Positions 8,647 to 16,241 of a DNA stretch of 42,533 bases are shown piece by piece. The notes under the pieces were generated by a model, which searched no databases, was not told the DNA's origin, and was given only the letters and a program-made list of their open reading frames with translations. A program made the position numbers and the translations under genes. Each line of letters begins with the position of its first letter. The first letter of the stretch is position 1. This DNA comes from Bacteroides faecis MAJ27 (GTDB lineage: Bacteria > Bacteroidota > Bacteroidia > Bacteroidales > Bacteroidaceae): the NCBI RefSeq assembly GCF_900106755.1, contig NZ_FNNN01000034.1, positions 1 through 42,533 on the forward strand, in the 5' to 3' direction.

Positions 8647-8949
8647 ATGGATAAACTGATCACTATCTGGAGTTTCATATGCCGGCGTAAGTATCTTATC
8701 ACCGTCGTAGCATTTGCTGTTATCATTGGTTTTCTGGACGAGAACAGTCTCTTCCGCCGTTTGGCATACGAACGTGAAATCAGCCAACTGAAAGAAGAGA
8801 TAGAAAAATACCGGGCAGACTACGAAGAGAACACCAAACGTCTCAACGAGTTAAACAGTAATCCGGATGCCATCGAGCAGGTTGCCCGTGAAAAGTATCT
8901 GATGAAGAAGCCAAACGAAGATATTTACGTTTTTGAAGATAATAAATGA
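8647..8949 (+). CDS. FtsB/DivIC-family septum formation initiator
   Basis: 100 residues: short cytoplasmic start, one transmembrane helix (about 17-32, YLITVVAFAVIIGF), then a coiled coil (about 40-75, ISQLKEEIEKYRADYEENTK) and a short C-terminal domain ending near EQVAREKYLMKKPNEDIYVF, the hallmark of DivIC/FtsB proteins. They bridge FtsL and FtsQ in the divisome at midcell. The stop overlaps the next gene by 4 bases (ATGA), indicating translational coupling. Confidence 0.88.
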   Translation: MDKLITIWSFICRRKYLITVVAFAVIIGFLDENSLFRRLAYEREISQLKEEIEKYRADYEENTKRLNELNSNPDAIEQVAREKYLMKKPNEDIYVFEDNK

Positions 8950-9287
8950 AACAATTAGTACCTGCACTTTTCGCCGTAGGCGCAATTATGGCTCTCACAG
9001 GAGCTGCTGTATATATCACCGGATGGAACTATGCTCCTTATATCTATACCATCGGAGCCGGATTCATCGCATTGGCACAAGTAAACACGCCGGTTAAAGG
9101 AAAAAGCAAAATATTAAAACGCCTGCGCATCCAGCAGATATTCGGAGCACTGGCACTGATTCTCACGGGAGCTTTCATGTTTACCACCCGCGGTAACGAA
9201 TGGATTGCCTGTCTTACTATTGCCGCCGTACTTGAACTTTACACTGCTTTCCGCATTCCACAGGAAGAAGCAAAAGAAGAGAAATAA
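8946..9287 (+). CDS. Small four-helix inner-membrane protein, unknown function
   Basis: 113 residues with about four hydrophobic helices (roughly 4-24, 31-47, 66-81, 88-104), a basic loop VKGKSKILKRLRIQQ and a charged C-terminus. I recognise no characterised family. It is coupled by ATGA to the FtsB/DivIC-like gene, which hints at a link to the envelope or division, but nothing in the protein itself shows that. Confidence 0.8.
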   Translation: MKQLVPALFAVGAIMALTGAAVYITGWNYAPYIYTIGAGFIALAQVNTPVKGKSKILKRLRIQQIFGALALILTGAFMFTTRGNEWIACLTIAAVLELYTAFRIPQEEAKEEK

Positions 9288-9324
9288 AAAAAGCCTATTC
9301 AAAGCTTCACAGTCTTGAACAGGC
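9285..9324 (-). terminator. Terminator for the OmpH-like operon (perhaps bidirectional)
   Basis: GCCTATTCAA (9293-9302) pairs with TTGAACAGGC (9315-9324) with one wobble. The plus strand has an A-run before it, so the U-run (TTTTTTT) follows the stem on the minus transcript coming from 9385. Confidence 0.7.
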
Positions 9325-9384
9325 ATTGATTCATTAAAATTATGAATGTCCTCAGGAAATCCAAGGACTTAAAAAAGACATTTT

Positions 9385-9987
9385 TTATTTCTTAGCAGAT
9401 GAATATCTGGCATTCAATCCATCTACGATTTCTTTAGTGATATTAAATGCGCTGTCAGCATAAAGCAGGTTATCAAAACCAGTATTACTGAAAATCAAGC
9501 TATATCCACGAGTTTTATTATATTCTTTCAGGAAAGCGTTGATAGAATCACGGAAAAGCAAGCTATTTGTGTTGTTATCTTCCATCAAACCATTCTGAAG
9601 TTTATTGCTCAATTCCTGCAAGTCTTGTTCCATTTTAGCCAAACGGTTGTACTCCTGCTGAGCTCTTTCCGGTGACAGGAAAGCATTGCTTTCATATTTC
9701 TTCTGAAATTCCTGTTTTTCTTTGTTCAAAGCAGTCATCTTCTGGTTCAATGTCATACGAACATTCTCGCTCTTCTTTACCATAGCCTCATTCAAGTCAA
9801 TACAGAAATTGTATTTAGCCAGCAATGTGTCTATTTCAACATAAGCTATTTTCATCCCTGACAATTCAGCAGTAGCCGAAGCCGGAGTAGTTGCAACTTG
9901 ATTATCAGCTTTGCCGGCGCATTGTGAGAATAAAACGATAAACGCAAGTGCAGCTAAACCGTTCATGAGGTAGTTTATTCTATTCAT
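9385..9987 (-). CDS. OmpH/Skp-like periplasmic protein
   Basis: 200 residues. A hydrophobic leader (about 8-22) ends in FSQC (C23), so it may be a lipoprotein with a non-canonical lipobox. The body KIAYVEIDTLLAKYNF opens the Skp fold, followed by a long coiled coil (about 75-150, KMTALNKEKQEFQKKYE) and a C-terminal strand region YSLIFSNTGFDNLLYAD, typical of OmpH/Skp chaperones. Such proteins hold unfolded outer-membrane proteins in the periplasm. It lies 26 bp after the small membrane protein at 10014-10247. Confidence 0.85.
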   Translation of the reverse strand: MNRINYLMNGLAALAFIVLFSQCAGKADNQVATTPASATAELSGMKIAYVEIDTLLAKYNFCIDLNEAMVKKSENVRMTLNQKMTALNKEKQEFQKKYESNAFLSPERAQQEYNRLAKMEQDLQELSNKLQNGLMEDNNTNSLLFRDSINAFLKEYNKTRGYSLIFSNTGFDNLLYADSAFNITKEIVDGLNARYSSAKK

Positions 9988-10013
9988 AACTATAAAATAT
10001 TGTTTTTAATTAA

Positions 10014-10247
10014 TTAGTTCATACTATCGTTCAAGGCTTTTTCCAACTCATCAATAGAAAAACGTGATTTCTTTTGTGCTTCACGATCCTGCGACTGCGC
10101 ACAACCGATTCCTTTTTTACGCAACTCTTTATTACCGCTCACATGACCATTCGGGAACTTTCCCCCCTTCGTAAAGAATACTTTCACCCCTAATAATAAT
10201 AGGGAAATAGCAACTATTAACAAAGTTATCAGTATAGTCTCAACCAT
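10014..10247 (-). CDS. Small single-pass membrane protein
   Basis: 77 residues: an N-terminal transmembrane helix (about 4-24), then a basic and polar tail with KFFTKGGKFPNGHVSG-like composition, one Cys (KKGIGCAQSQ) and an acidic amphipathic end. The layout recalls NqrM/DUF539-type small assembly proteins, which carry Cys residues after one helix, but only one Cys is present, so that assignment is weak. First gene of a two-gene unit with the OmpH-like protein. Confidence 0.7.
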   Translation of the reverse strand: MVETILITLLIVAISLLLLGVKVFFTKGGKFPNGHVSGNKELRKKGIGCAQSQDREAQKKSRFSIDELEKALNDSMN

Positions 10248-10267
10248 TTCTATTAATTTTGTGAGTG

Positions 10268-10275
10268 CAAAGATA
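10268..10275 (-). promoter_or_regulatory. -7 box of the small membrane protein/OmpH-like unit
   Basis: Minus strand reads TATCTTTG, 20 bases before the start at 10247. Confidence 0.5.
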
Positions 10276-10379
10276 GGCTTTAATGAGAAACGAGTTCAGA
10301 TAAGTCAAGCAAATTAACCATATTTAGCAATAAGAGGAACCGAAATGAACCTCCTATTCCTATTATAAAAGAAAACAGC

Positions 10380-11840
10380 ATGGAAAAAAAAGATCTTAAG
10401 CCGGCTGGCGTATTCAAGTATTTTGAGGAAATCTGCCAAGTGCCGCGTCCTTCCAAGAAGGAAGAGAAAATAATTGCCTACCTGAAGGCATTCGGAGCAA
10501 AACATAATCTGGAAACAAAAGTAGATGAAGCAGGAAACGTACTGATCAAAAAGCCTGCTACTCCGGGCAAAGAAAATCTTCAGACTGTCGTACTGCAGTC
10601 TCATATCGATATGGTGTGCGAAAAGAACAACGATGTACAGCACGACTTCCTCACCGATCCCATCGAAACAGAAATAGACGGAGAATGGCTGAAAGCCAAG
10701 GGAACGACTCTCGGAGCCGATAATGGTATCGGCGTAGCTACCGAGCTGGCTATCCTGGCGGATGACAGCATCGAACACGGTCCGCTGGAATGCTTGTTTA
10801 CCGTAGATGAAGAAACCGGACTGACCGGAGCTTTTGAGTTGAAAGAAGGCTTCATGAGCGGTGATATTCTGTTGAACCTTGACTCCGAAGATGAAGGAGA
10901 AATCTTTATCGGATGTGCCGGTGGCATTGATTCCGTTGCGGAGTTCGCCTATAAAGAAGTAGAAGTTCCCGCAGGATATTTCTTCTTCAAAGTAGAAGTT
11001 AAAGGACTGAAGGGCGGACATTCCGGTGGTGATATCCATTTGGGACGTGGTAATGCAAACAAGATACTGAACCGATTCCTGTCCCGAATGGCGAACCGTC
11101 AGGATCTGTATCTCTGCGAAATCAACGGAGGTAACCTGCGCAACGCTATCCCCCGTGAAGCATACGCTATCTGTGCAGTTCCCGAAGATGCCAAACATGA
11201 CGTCCGGACAGAACTGAACATCTTTACCAGCGAAGTGGAAAACGAACTATCCGTTACCGAACCGGACCTGAAACTGGTTCTTGAATCGGAAACTCCTCGT
11301 AAAACGGCTATCGACCAGGATACTACCGCCCGCTTGCTGAAAGCATTGTATGCTGCTCCTCACGGTGTATATGCCATGAGCCAAGACATCCCCGGACTGG
11401 TAGAAACTTCGACTAATCTTGCTTCTGTCAAAATGAAACCAAACCATATCATCCGCATCGAAACCAGTCAACGCAGTTCTATCCTATCCGCACGCAATGA
11501 CATGGCAAATACAGTTCGTGCCGTCTTCCAATTGGCAGGTGCCAATGTCACCTTCGGCGAAGGTTATCCGGGATGGAAACCCAACCCTCATTCAGCAATC
11601 CTCGAAGTGGCAGCAGAATCTTACAAACGGCTTTTCGGTGTAGATGCGAAAGTGAAAGCAATTCACGCAGGACTGGAGTGCGGTTTGTTCCTCGACAAGT
11701 ATCCGACATTAGATATGATCTCTTTCGGACCGACCCTTACCGGAGTGCACTCTCCCGACGAACGGATGCACATTCCTTCCGTTGAGAAGTTCTGGAAGCA
11801 TTTGTTGGATATTCTGGCACATGTTCCTGCCAAGAAATAA
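10380..11840 (+). CDS. pepD: Aminoacyl-histidine dipeptidase (M20 family)
   Basis: 486 residues, the usual length of PepD. It is a cytosolic zinc dipeptidase that cleaves Xaa-His and other dipeptides. Metal-site motifs are visible: SHIDMVCEKN (H75, catalytic D77), LGADNGIG (D114), TVDEETGLTGA (E144/E145) and a C-terminal HAGLECGLF. The dimerisation lid domain with KGLKGGHSGGDIH lies in the middle. No signal peptide. A hairpin terminator follows about 20 bp after the stop. Confidence 0.95.
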   Translation: MEKKDLKPAGVFKYFEEICQVPRPSKKEEKIIAYLKAFGAKHNLETKVDEAGNVLIKKPATPGKENLQTVVLQSHIDMVCEKNNDVQHDFLTDPIETEIDGEWLKAKGTTLGADNGIGVATELAILADDSIEHGPLECLFTVDEETGLTGAFELKEGFMSGDILLNLDSEDEGEIFIGCAGGIDSVAEFAYKEVEVPAGYFFFKVEVKGLKGGHSGGDIHLGRGNANKILNRFLSRMANRQDLYLCEINGGNLRNAIPREAYAICAVPEDAKHDVRTELNIFTSEVENELSVTEPDLKLVLESETPRKTAIDQDTTARLLKALYAAPHGVYAMSQDIPGLVETSTNLASVKMKPNHIIRIETSQRSSILSARNDMANTVRAVFQLAGANVTFGEGYPGWKPNPHSAILEVAAESYKRLFGVDAKVKAIHAGLECGLFLDKYPTLDMISFGPTLTGVHSPDERMHIPSVEKFWKHLLDILAHVPAKK

Positions 11841-11861
11841 CAGTCAGATAAGACATGATAG

Positions 11862-11913
11862 AAAAGATTATGGTGGTAGCACAGAAAGACTTGCTATCAC
11901 CGTAATCTTTTTT
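11862..11913 (+). terminator. Terminator of pepD, overlapping the next gene's possible leader
   Basis: AAAAGATTATGGTGGTAGC (11862-11880) pairs with GCTATCACCGTAATCTTTT (11893-11911) with two G-U pairs and is followed by more T. It ends directly at the ATG (11914) of the next gene. Confidence 0.7.
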
Positions 11914-13047
11914 ATGATGCTTTTTTTTACCTCCTCATATATCACAGGACAAGTTTCTTTCAGTGGAAAAGAATCGTCCACGAACAAGCAGTTCATTTCC
12001 CAAAAGAAGTCTTCCGACGAAGAGCGAGTTCCTTTTCGTGTCATGAGCTGGAATGTAGAAAACCTCTTCGACACGCATCATGACACACTAAAGAACGATA
12101 ACGAATTCCTTCCCGACGCCATCCGCCACTGGAACTACACCAAATATAAAAAGAAGCTGGCCGACATAGCCCGCGTCATTACTGCTGTCGGCGAATGGAA
12201 TCCACCTGCCCTTGTAGGTCTTTGCGAAGTAGAGAACGACAGTGTATTGCGTGACCTCACACAGCGCTCTCCCTTAAAGGAACTGAATTATCGCTACGTC
12301 ATGACAAATTCTCCCGATCTGAGAGGAATCGATGTTGCTTTACTATATCAACGTGACCTGTTCAAATTAATATCTTTTCATTCCATCCCGATCCCTTCTT
12401 TCAAGCAACATCGCCCTACAAGAGACTTATTACATGTCAGCGGACTATTATTAACCGGAGACACACTCGATGTAATCGTCTGCCACCTTCCGTCCCGATC
12501 CGGCGGAGCCAAAGAATCCGAACCTTACCGGCTCCATGCTGCCCGAATACTGCGCACGGAAGCCGACAGCCTTCTGAGTATCCGTCTTCATCCACAGCTG
12601 ATCATCATGGGAGATTTCAATGACTACCCAACCAATAAATCCGTCAAAGAAATATTAGAAGCCACCATGCCGCCCAACGAAGCCACCACTTCATCCGGCT
12701 CTCCATCATCGACAGAGCCTCAACCGGCAACCACCTCCCCTCCCCCTTCCAAGCTTTGTCATCTACTTGCCCGGAAAGCGATGTCCCGTAATTTCGGCTC
12801 CTATAAATATCATGGAGAATGGGGGTTACTCGATCACTTGATCGTATCCGGCACTTTACTCGATACCTCCTCCAGCTTCTTCACCAAGGAAAGCAAAGCA
12901 AACGTTGCCCGCCTTCCTTTTCTATTGACTGAAGACAAGAAGTACGGCGACGACGAACCTTTTCGTACCTACAAAGGAATGAAATATCAAGGAGGAATCA
13001 GTGACCATCTCCCCATATACGCAGATTTTGAACTGATCGTATACTAA
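11914..13047 (+). CDS. Secreted endonuclease/exonuclease/phosphatase-fold protein
   Basis: 377 residues from ATG 11914. An in-frame ATG at 11821 would give a longer, more convincing signal peptide but would overlap pepD and read through the terminator stem. EEP-fold motifs: FRVMSWNVENLFDT, LVGLCEVEN (catalytic Glu), VIVCHLPSRSGG, IMGDFNDYPT and LLDHLIVSG ... GGISDHLPIYADF. These enzymes cut phosphodiester or phosphomonoester bonds with a divalent metal. A Ser/Thr/Pro-rich insert (PNEATTSSGSPSSTEPQP) sits before the last third. Likely periplasmic; substrate unknown. Confidence 0.85.
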   Translation: MMLFFTSSYITGQVSFSGKESSTNKQFISQKKSSDEERVPFRVMSWNVENLFDTHHDTLKNDNEFLPDAIRHWNYTKYKKKLADIARVITAVGEWNPPALVGLCEVENDSVLRDLTQRSPLKELNYRYVMTNSPDLRGIDVALLYQRDLFKLISFHSIPIPSFKQHRPTRDLLHVSGLLLTGDTLDVIVCHLPSRSGGAKESEPYRLHAARILRTEADSLLSIRLHPQLIIMGDFNDYPTNKSVKEILEATMPPNEATTSSGSPSSTEPQPATTSPPPSKLCHLLARKAMSRNFGSYKYHGEWGLLDHLIVSGTLLDTSSSFFTKESKANVARLPFLLTEDKKYGDDEPFRTYKGMKYQGGISDHLPIYADFELIVY

Positions 13048-13179
13048 CCGACAGATAAAAGGCAATAAATCCACTGCTACCAGCTATTTTACAGGAACAT
13101 AGACAGGGAGGAAAAGCCATCCCCTTTGCCTACTGACGGGACATACCGGACGACTATCCGTAACATCCGGACAAAAGGC

Positions 13180-13289
13180 TTGTGCCACCGTGTTGGCACA
13201 ACTATGCCACCGTATTGGCACTGTCGTGCCATCGCATTGGCACAGTTGTGCCACTACGGTGGCAAAGATGTGCTAAGCCAGTGGCAAAG
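13180..13289. repeat. Five tandem 22-bp palindromic repeats
   Basis: Units start at 13180, 13202, 13224, 13246 and 13268, each exactly 22 bp. Each has TGCCA (TGCTA in the last) near its left and TGGCA near its right, so each unit can fold by itself; units 1-3 are closest, 4-5 more diverged. They lie between two convergent genes and may serve as transcript ends for both. The period is not a multiple of three and the frame across it is not protein-like. Confidence 0.85.
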
Positions 13290-13319
13290 ACATCCCCCCG
13301 GAAGTTAACCTGAACGAAG

Positions 13320-14495
13320 TTAGTCCGAATATTGATATACCTTCAGATCGAACTTCGGCACCATCGCCAGCAGATGATCAAAGATATCCGACTGAATCCG
13401 TTCGTATTCTTTCCATACCTTATTGCGGGAAAAGAAATAAACCTGAATAGGTACTCCGTACATGGTAGCCTCCTTCTGACTGATAATCAAATCCAAATCC
13501 TGATTCACCACAGGCAGGCTACAAAGATACCGCTCGATATACACCCGATAAACCTGCGAATTGGTAGGCACCACCCCTTCCTCCGGCTGATAATCCGCCA
13601 TTAAAGGAATCTCTTTCCGATAGCGGTCGAGCATTTCCGGCGTACAGAACTGGAGGGTAGTTAAATCCAGTGTGATATTCTTCATCACCCGCCGTCCGCC
13701 GGACTCTTTCATTCCACGCCAGTTCTGGAAAGGGCTGCTGACCAGTGTATAAGGAGGAACTGTAGAAATCGTATTATCAAAGTTCTGAATCTTCACCGTG
13801 TTAAGCGTAATCTCCTGCACCGTGCCATTCGCAGCACCGGAAGGAAGTGTGATCCAGTCTCCCGGACGCACCATATCATTGGCGGAAAGCTGAATACCTG
13901 CCACAAATCCCAAAATGGAATCCTTGAATACCAGCATCAGGATAGCTGCCGAAGCACCCAATCCTGCAAACAGACTAGCAGGCGATTTATTCACGATAAT
14001 AGCGATAATCACAATCCCTCCGATGAAAAACAGAAGTACCTGAAGCACCTGAATAAACCCTTTCATAGGCCGGTTCTTCATCGTCTCCTTTCCATCATAG
14101 ATATCCATTATCATCAGCAGAATCCCGTTGATGGCCAGCAGCAGGGAAAAGATAATATAAATGGCACAAGCCTTCTGCGAAATCAGCAACAGTTCCTTAC
14201 CGCGCATGAAAGCCATCGGCAACAGGGCATAGACAAGGATGGCAGGAATTGTATGAATCAGGTTATGAAACACCTTACGCTTCATCAACAACGTATTCCA
14301 GAGATGCGGTTTCCTGCGGGTGTACTGCTTCATACCTCCCACCAGAATCGCCTGACAGAGATAATTCAGTACGACAGCAATCGCTATCATCAGTATGGCA
14401 ATAATTGTTTCATCAAAGCGATCGGCAACCTTCGGGTCCATCCCCCAATCTATCAGGATTTTGTTCATCCACTTTCCTAAATCGACTACTAACAT
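13320..14495 (-). CDS. MscS-family mechanosensitive channel (YbdG-like)
   Basis: 391 residues (or 382 from an ATG 27 bases downstream). Four to five transmembrane helices occupy about 25-185. The pore-lining TM3 is the glycine/alanine-rich ASLFAGLGASAAILMLVFKDSILGFVAGIQL, followed by the beta domain VRPGDWITLPSGAANGTVQEITLNTVKIQNFDN and a C-terminal alpha/beta domain. MscS channels open under membrane tension to release solutes; the layout and length are like E. coli YbdG. Single gene, convergent with the EEP gene. Confidence 0.92.
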   Translation of the reverse strand: MLVVDLGKWMNKILIDWGMDPKVADRFDETIIAILMIAIAVVLNYLCQAILVGGMKQYTRRKPHLWNTLLMKRKVFHNLIHTIPAILVYALLPMAFMRGKELLLISQKACAIYIIFSLLLAINGILLMIMDIYDGKETMKNRPMKGFIQVLQVLLFFIGGIVIIAIIVNKSPASLFAGLGASAAILMLVFKDSILGFVAGIQLSANDMVRPGDWITLPSGAANGTVQEITLNTVKIQNFDNTISTVPPYTLVSSPFQNWRGMKESGGRRVMKNITLDLTTLQFCTPEMLDRYRKEIPLMADYQPEEGVVPTNSQVYRVYIERYLCSLPVVNQDLDLIISQKEATMYGVPIQVYFFSRNKVWKEYERIQSDIFDHLLAMVPKFDLKVYQYSD

Positions 14496-14564
14496 AAGCT
14501 TTATCTTTATATATCATGTTTATAGTAGGATAACAGTGAAAACCCTCGTTTGGTTTAAAAAAAA

Positions 14565-14603
14565 GACTGGCGCCTGATTTACAAGAAATCAAGGCCGCCA
14601 GTC
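14565..14603 (-). terminator. Terminator at the end of the PUL
   Basis: GACTGGCG(C)CTGATTT pairs with AAATCA(A)GGCCGCCAGTC; on the minus strand the stem is followed by eight T (complement of the A-run 14557-14564). It closes the minus-strand enzyme operon. Confidence 0.85.
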
Positions 14604-14629
14604 CCACTGCTACTCTCTAAGCATTTCTT

Positions 14630-16177
14630 TTATAATGGCAGACCGTAACGTCCATCTACAATTTTCTCCAGCTGTTCTGCCATCTTCTTTACCTGTTCCG
14701 GATACTGATCCGCCACATTATTCTTCTCGCCCGGATCTTTCTTCAAATCATAAAGCTGCGGCTCCTTACTGTTTCCCAACTCGATATTCACCGCTTTCAG
14801 ATATGCGGGTCCATTTCCCGGACGGAGATATTTCCATTTGCCGTCTGTCACCGACAGGTTATTCTGGGCATTCTGAAGTACCAGCCATTCGCGTCCCTTC
14901 TTCTGTTTGCCTGTCCATGCTTTCAGCATCGGTTCGCTATCCGGTGCCGCACCTTCCGGCAAGCGGACATTCAGCATTTCGGCGAAGGTAGCAAACCAGT
15001 CGATCTGACAAAGCAACGCATCCGAAACGGTTCCCGGACGAATCACGCCCTGCCAGCTCCAAATACAAGGGATACGTGTACCGGCTTCGAAAGAACTGTA
15101 CTTTCCTCCGCGATAAATACCGCCCGGAGTATGGTCGCCCAGCAATTCTACTGCCTGATCCTTGTATCCGTCATCCACTACCGGACCGTTATCGCTGGAA
15201 AGAATCACTAATGTATTCTTGTCCAAGCCCAGTCGTTCAAGTGTATTCAGGATTTCTCCTACCGACCAGTCAAATTCGAGCAGACAATCGCCGCGAGGGC
15301 CCATGCCGCTCTTCCCTGCAAACTGTGGAGACGGAACACGGGGCACATGCGCATCCTGCGTAGCAAAGTACAGGAAGAAAGGAGCAGACTTGTGTCCTTC
15401 AATAAAGGAAACGGCTTTTCCTGTCAGTGTCTCCGCAATTTTCTCGTCCTGCCAGAGTGCCGACTTTCCGCCCTTCATATATCCGATACGGGAAATACCG
15501 TTCACGATGCTCTGATCATGTCCGTGAGAAGGGTGCATCTTCAGCAATTCCGGGTTATCCTTTCCGGTCGGTTCTCCCGGGAAGTTCGCCTTGTAGCTTA
15601 CCTGAATCGGGTCGTTCGGATCAAGATTGATCACCTGATCATTCTCGACAAACACACAAGGTACACGGTCGCCCGTAGCTGCCATAATGAATGAGTATTC
15701 AAAGCCGATATCGTTGGTTCCCGGTTGCAAAGGCTTGTTCCAGTCCTGCTCTCCGCCTTTGTCGCCCAGCCCCAGATGCCATTTACCTACGACACCTGTG
15801 TTATATCCGGCATCCTTAAACAAGTTTGCCATCGTATAGCGTTCCGGACGGATGATAGCCGCAGCGTCTCCGGCAGCAATACCTGTTCCGGCTTTTCGCC
15901 ACGCATATTCACCGGTCAGCATCGCGTAGCGGGAAGGCGTACTGGTAGCAGCCGCACTGTGTGCATTCGTAAAACGCACTCCCATCTTGGCAAGACGCTC
16001 TACATTGGGAGTATGGATAGTCTTTGCCCCGTTGCAACTCAAGTCGCCGTAACCGATATCATCTGCATAGATAAAAACAACATTCGGACGATTGGACTGC
16101 TTTTCCTGAGCAGTGGCATGAGACGCCAAACAGGAGGTTAATGCTAAAGGCAATATGCCATAAAATTCTTTTCTCAT
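14630..16177 (-). CDS. S1-family sulfatase (Ser-type), possibly acting on sulfated galactose
   Basis: 515 residues with a cleavable signal peptide ending near ATAQE. Metal-site NVVFIYADDIGYGD (D39, D40) and the sulfatase signature STPSR (79-83), where S79 must be converted to formylglycine by an anaerobic sulfatase-maturating enzyme not present in this window. KWHLG and SSDNGP complete the alkaline-phosphatase-fold active site. The overall pattern (LLEFDWSVGEIL, GGIYRGGKYSSFEAGTR) resembles Bacteroides S1_20-type galactose-3-sulfatases, but I place it in that subfamily only weakly. Last gene of the PUL, 64 bp after the fucosidase. Confidence 0.9.
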   Translation of the reverse strand: MRKEFYGILPLALTSCLASHATAQEKQSNRPNVVFIYADDIGYGDLSCNGAKTIHTPNVERLAKMGVRFTNAHSAAATSTPSRYAMLTGEYAWRKAGTGIAAGDAAAIIRPERYTMANLFKDAGYNTGVVGKWHLGLGDKGGEQDWNKPLQPGTNDIGFEYSFIMAATGDRVPCVFVENDQVINLDPNDPIQVSYKANFPGEPTGKDNPELLKMHPSHGHDQSIVNGISRIGYMKGGKSALWQDEKIAETLTGKAVSFIEGHKSAPFFLYFATQDAHVPRVPSPQFAGKSGMGPRGDCLLEFDWSVGEILNTLERLGLDKNTLVILSSDNGPVVDDGYKDQAVELLGDHTPGGIYRGGKYSSFEAGTRIPCIWSWQGVIRPGTVSDALLCQIDWFATFAEMLNVRLPEGAAPDSEPMLKAWTGKQKKGREWLVLQNAQNNLSVTDGKWKYLRPGNGPAYLKAVNIELGNSKEPQLYDLKKDPGEKNNVADQYPEQVKKMAEQLEKIVDGRYGLPL

Positions 16178-16241
16178 CTTGTCTTTTGATAAATTATTAG
16201 GTTAGAATGAAAGTCTGGTTAACTTTTTAATAAGGTTCATA

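Noticed and set aside
10314..11198. 294-residue minus-strand frame opposite pepD
   Set aside because: It is antisense to an intact, strongly motif-supported dipeptidase and shows no recognisable domain.
13180..13289. CRISPR array
   Set aside because: Units are directly adjacent with no spacers and no cas genes nearby.
13126..13308. 60-residue protein across the 22-bp repeats
   Set aside because: The repeat period is not a multiple of three and the product has no protein-like pattern; it is a by-product of the repeats.
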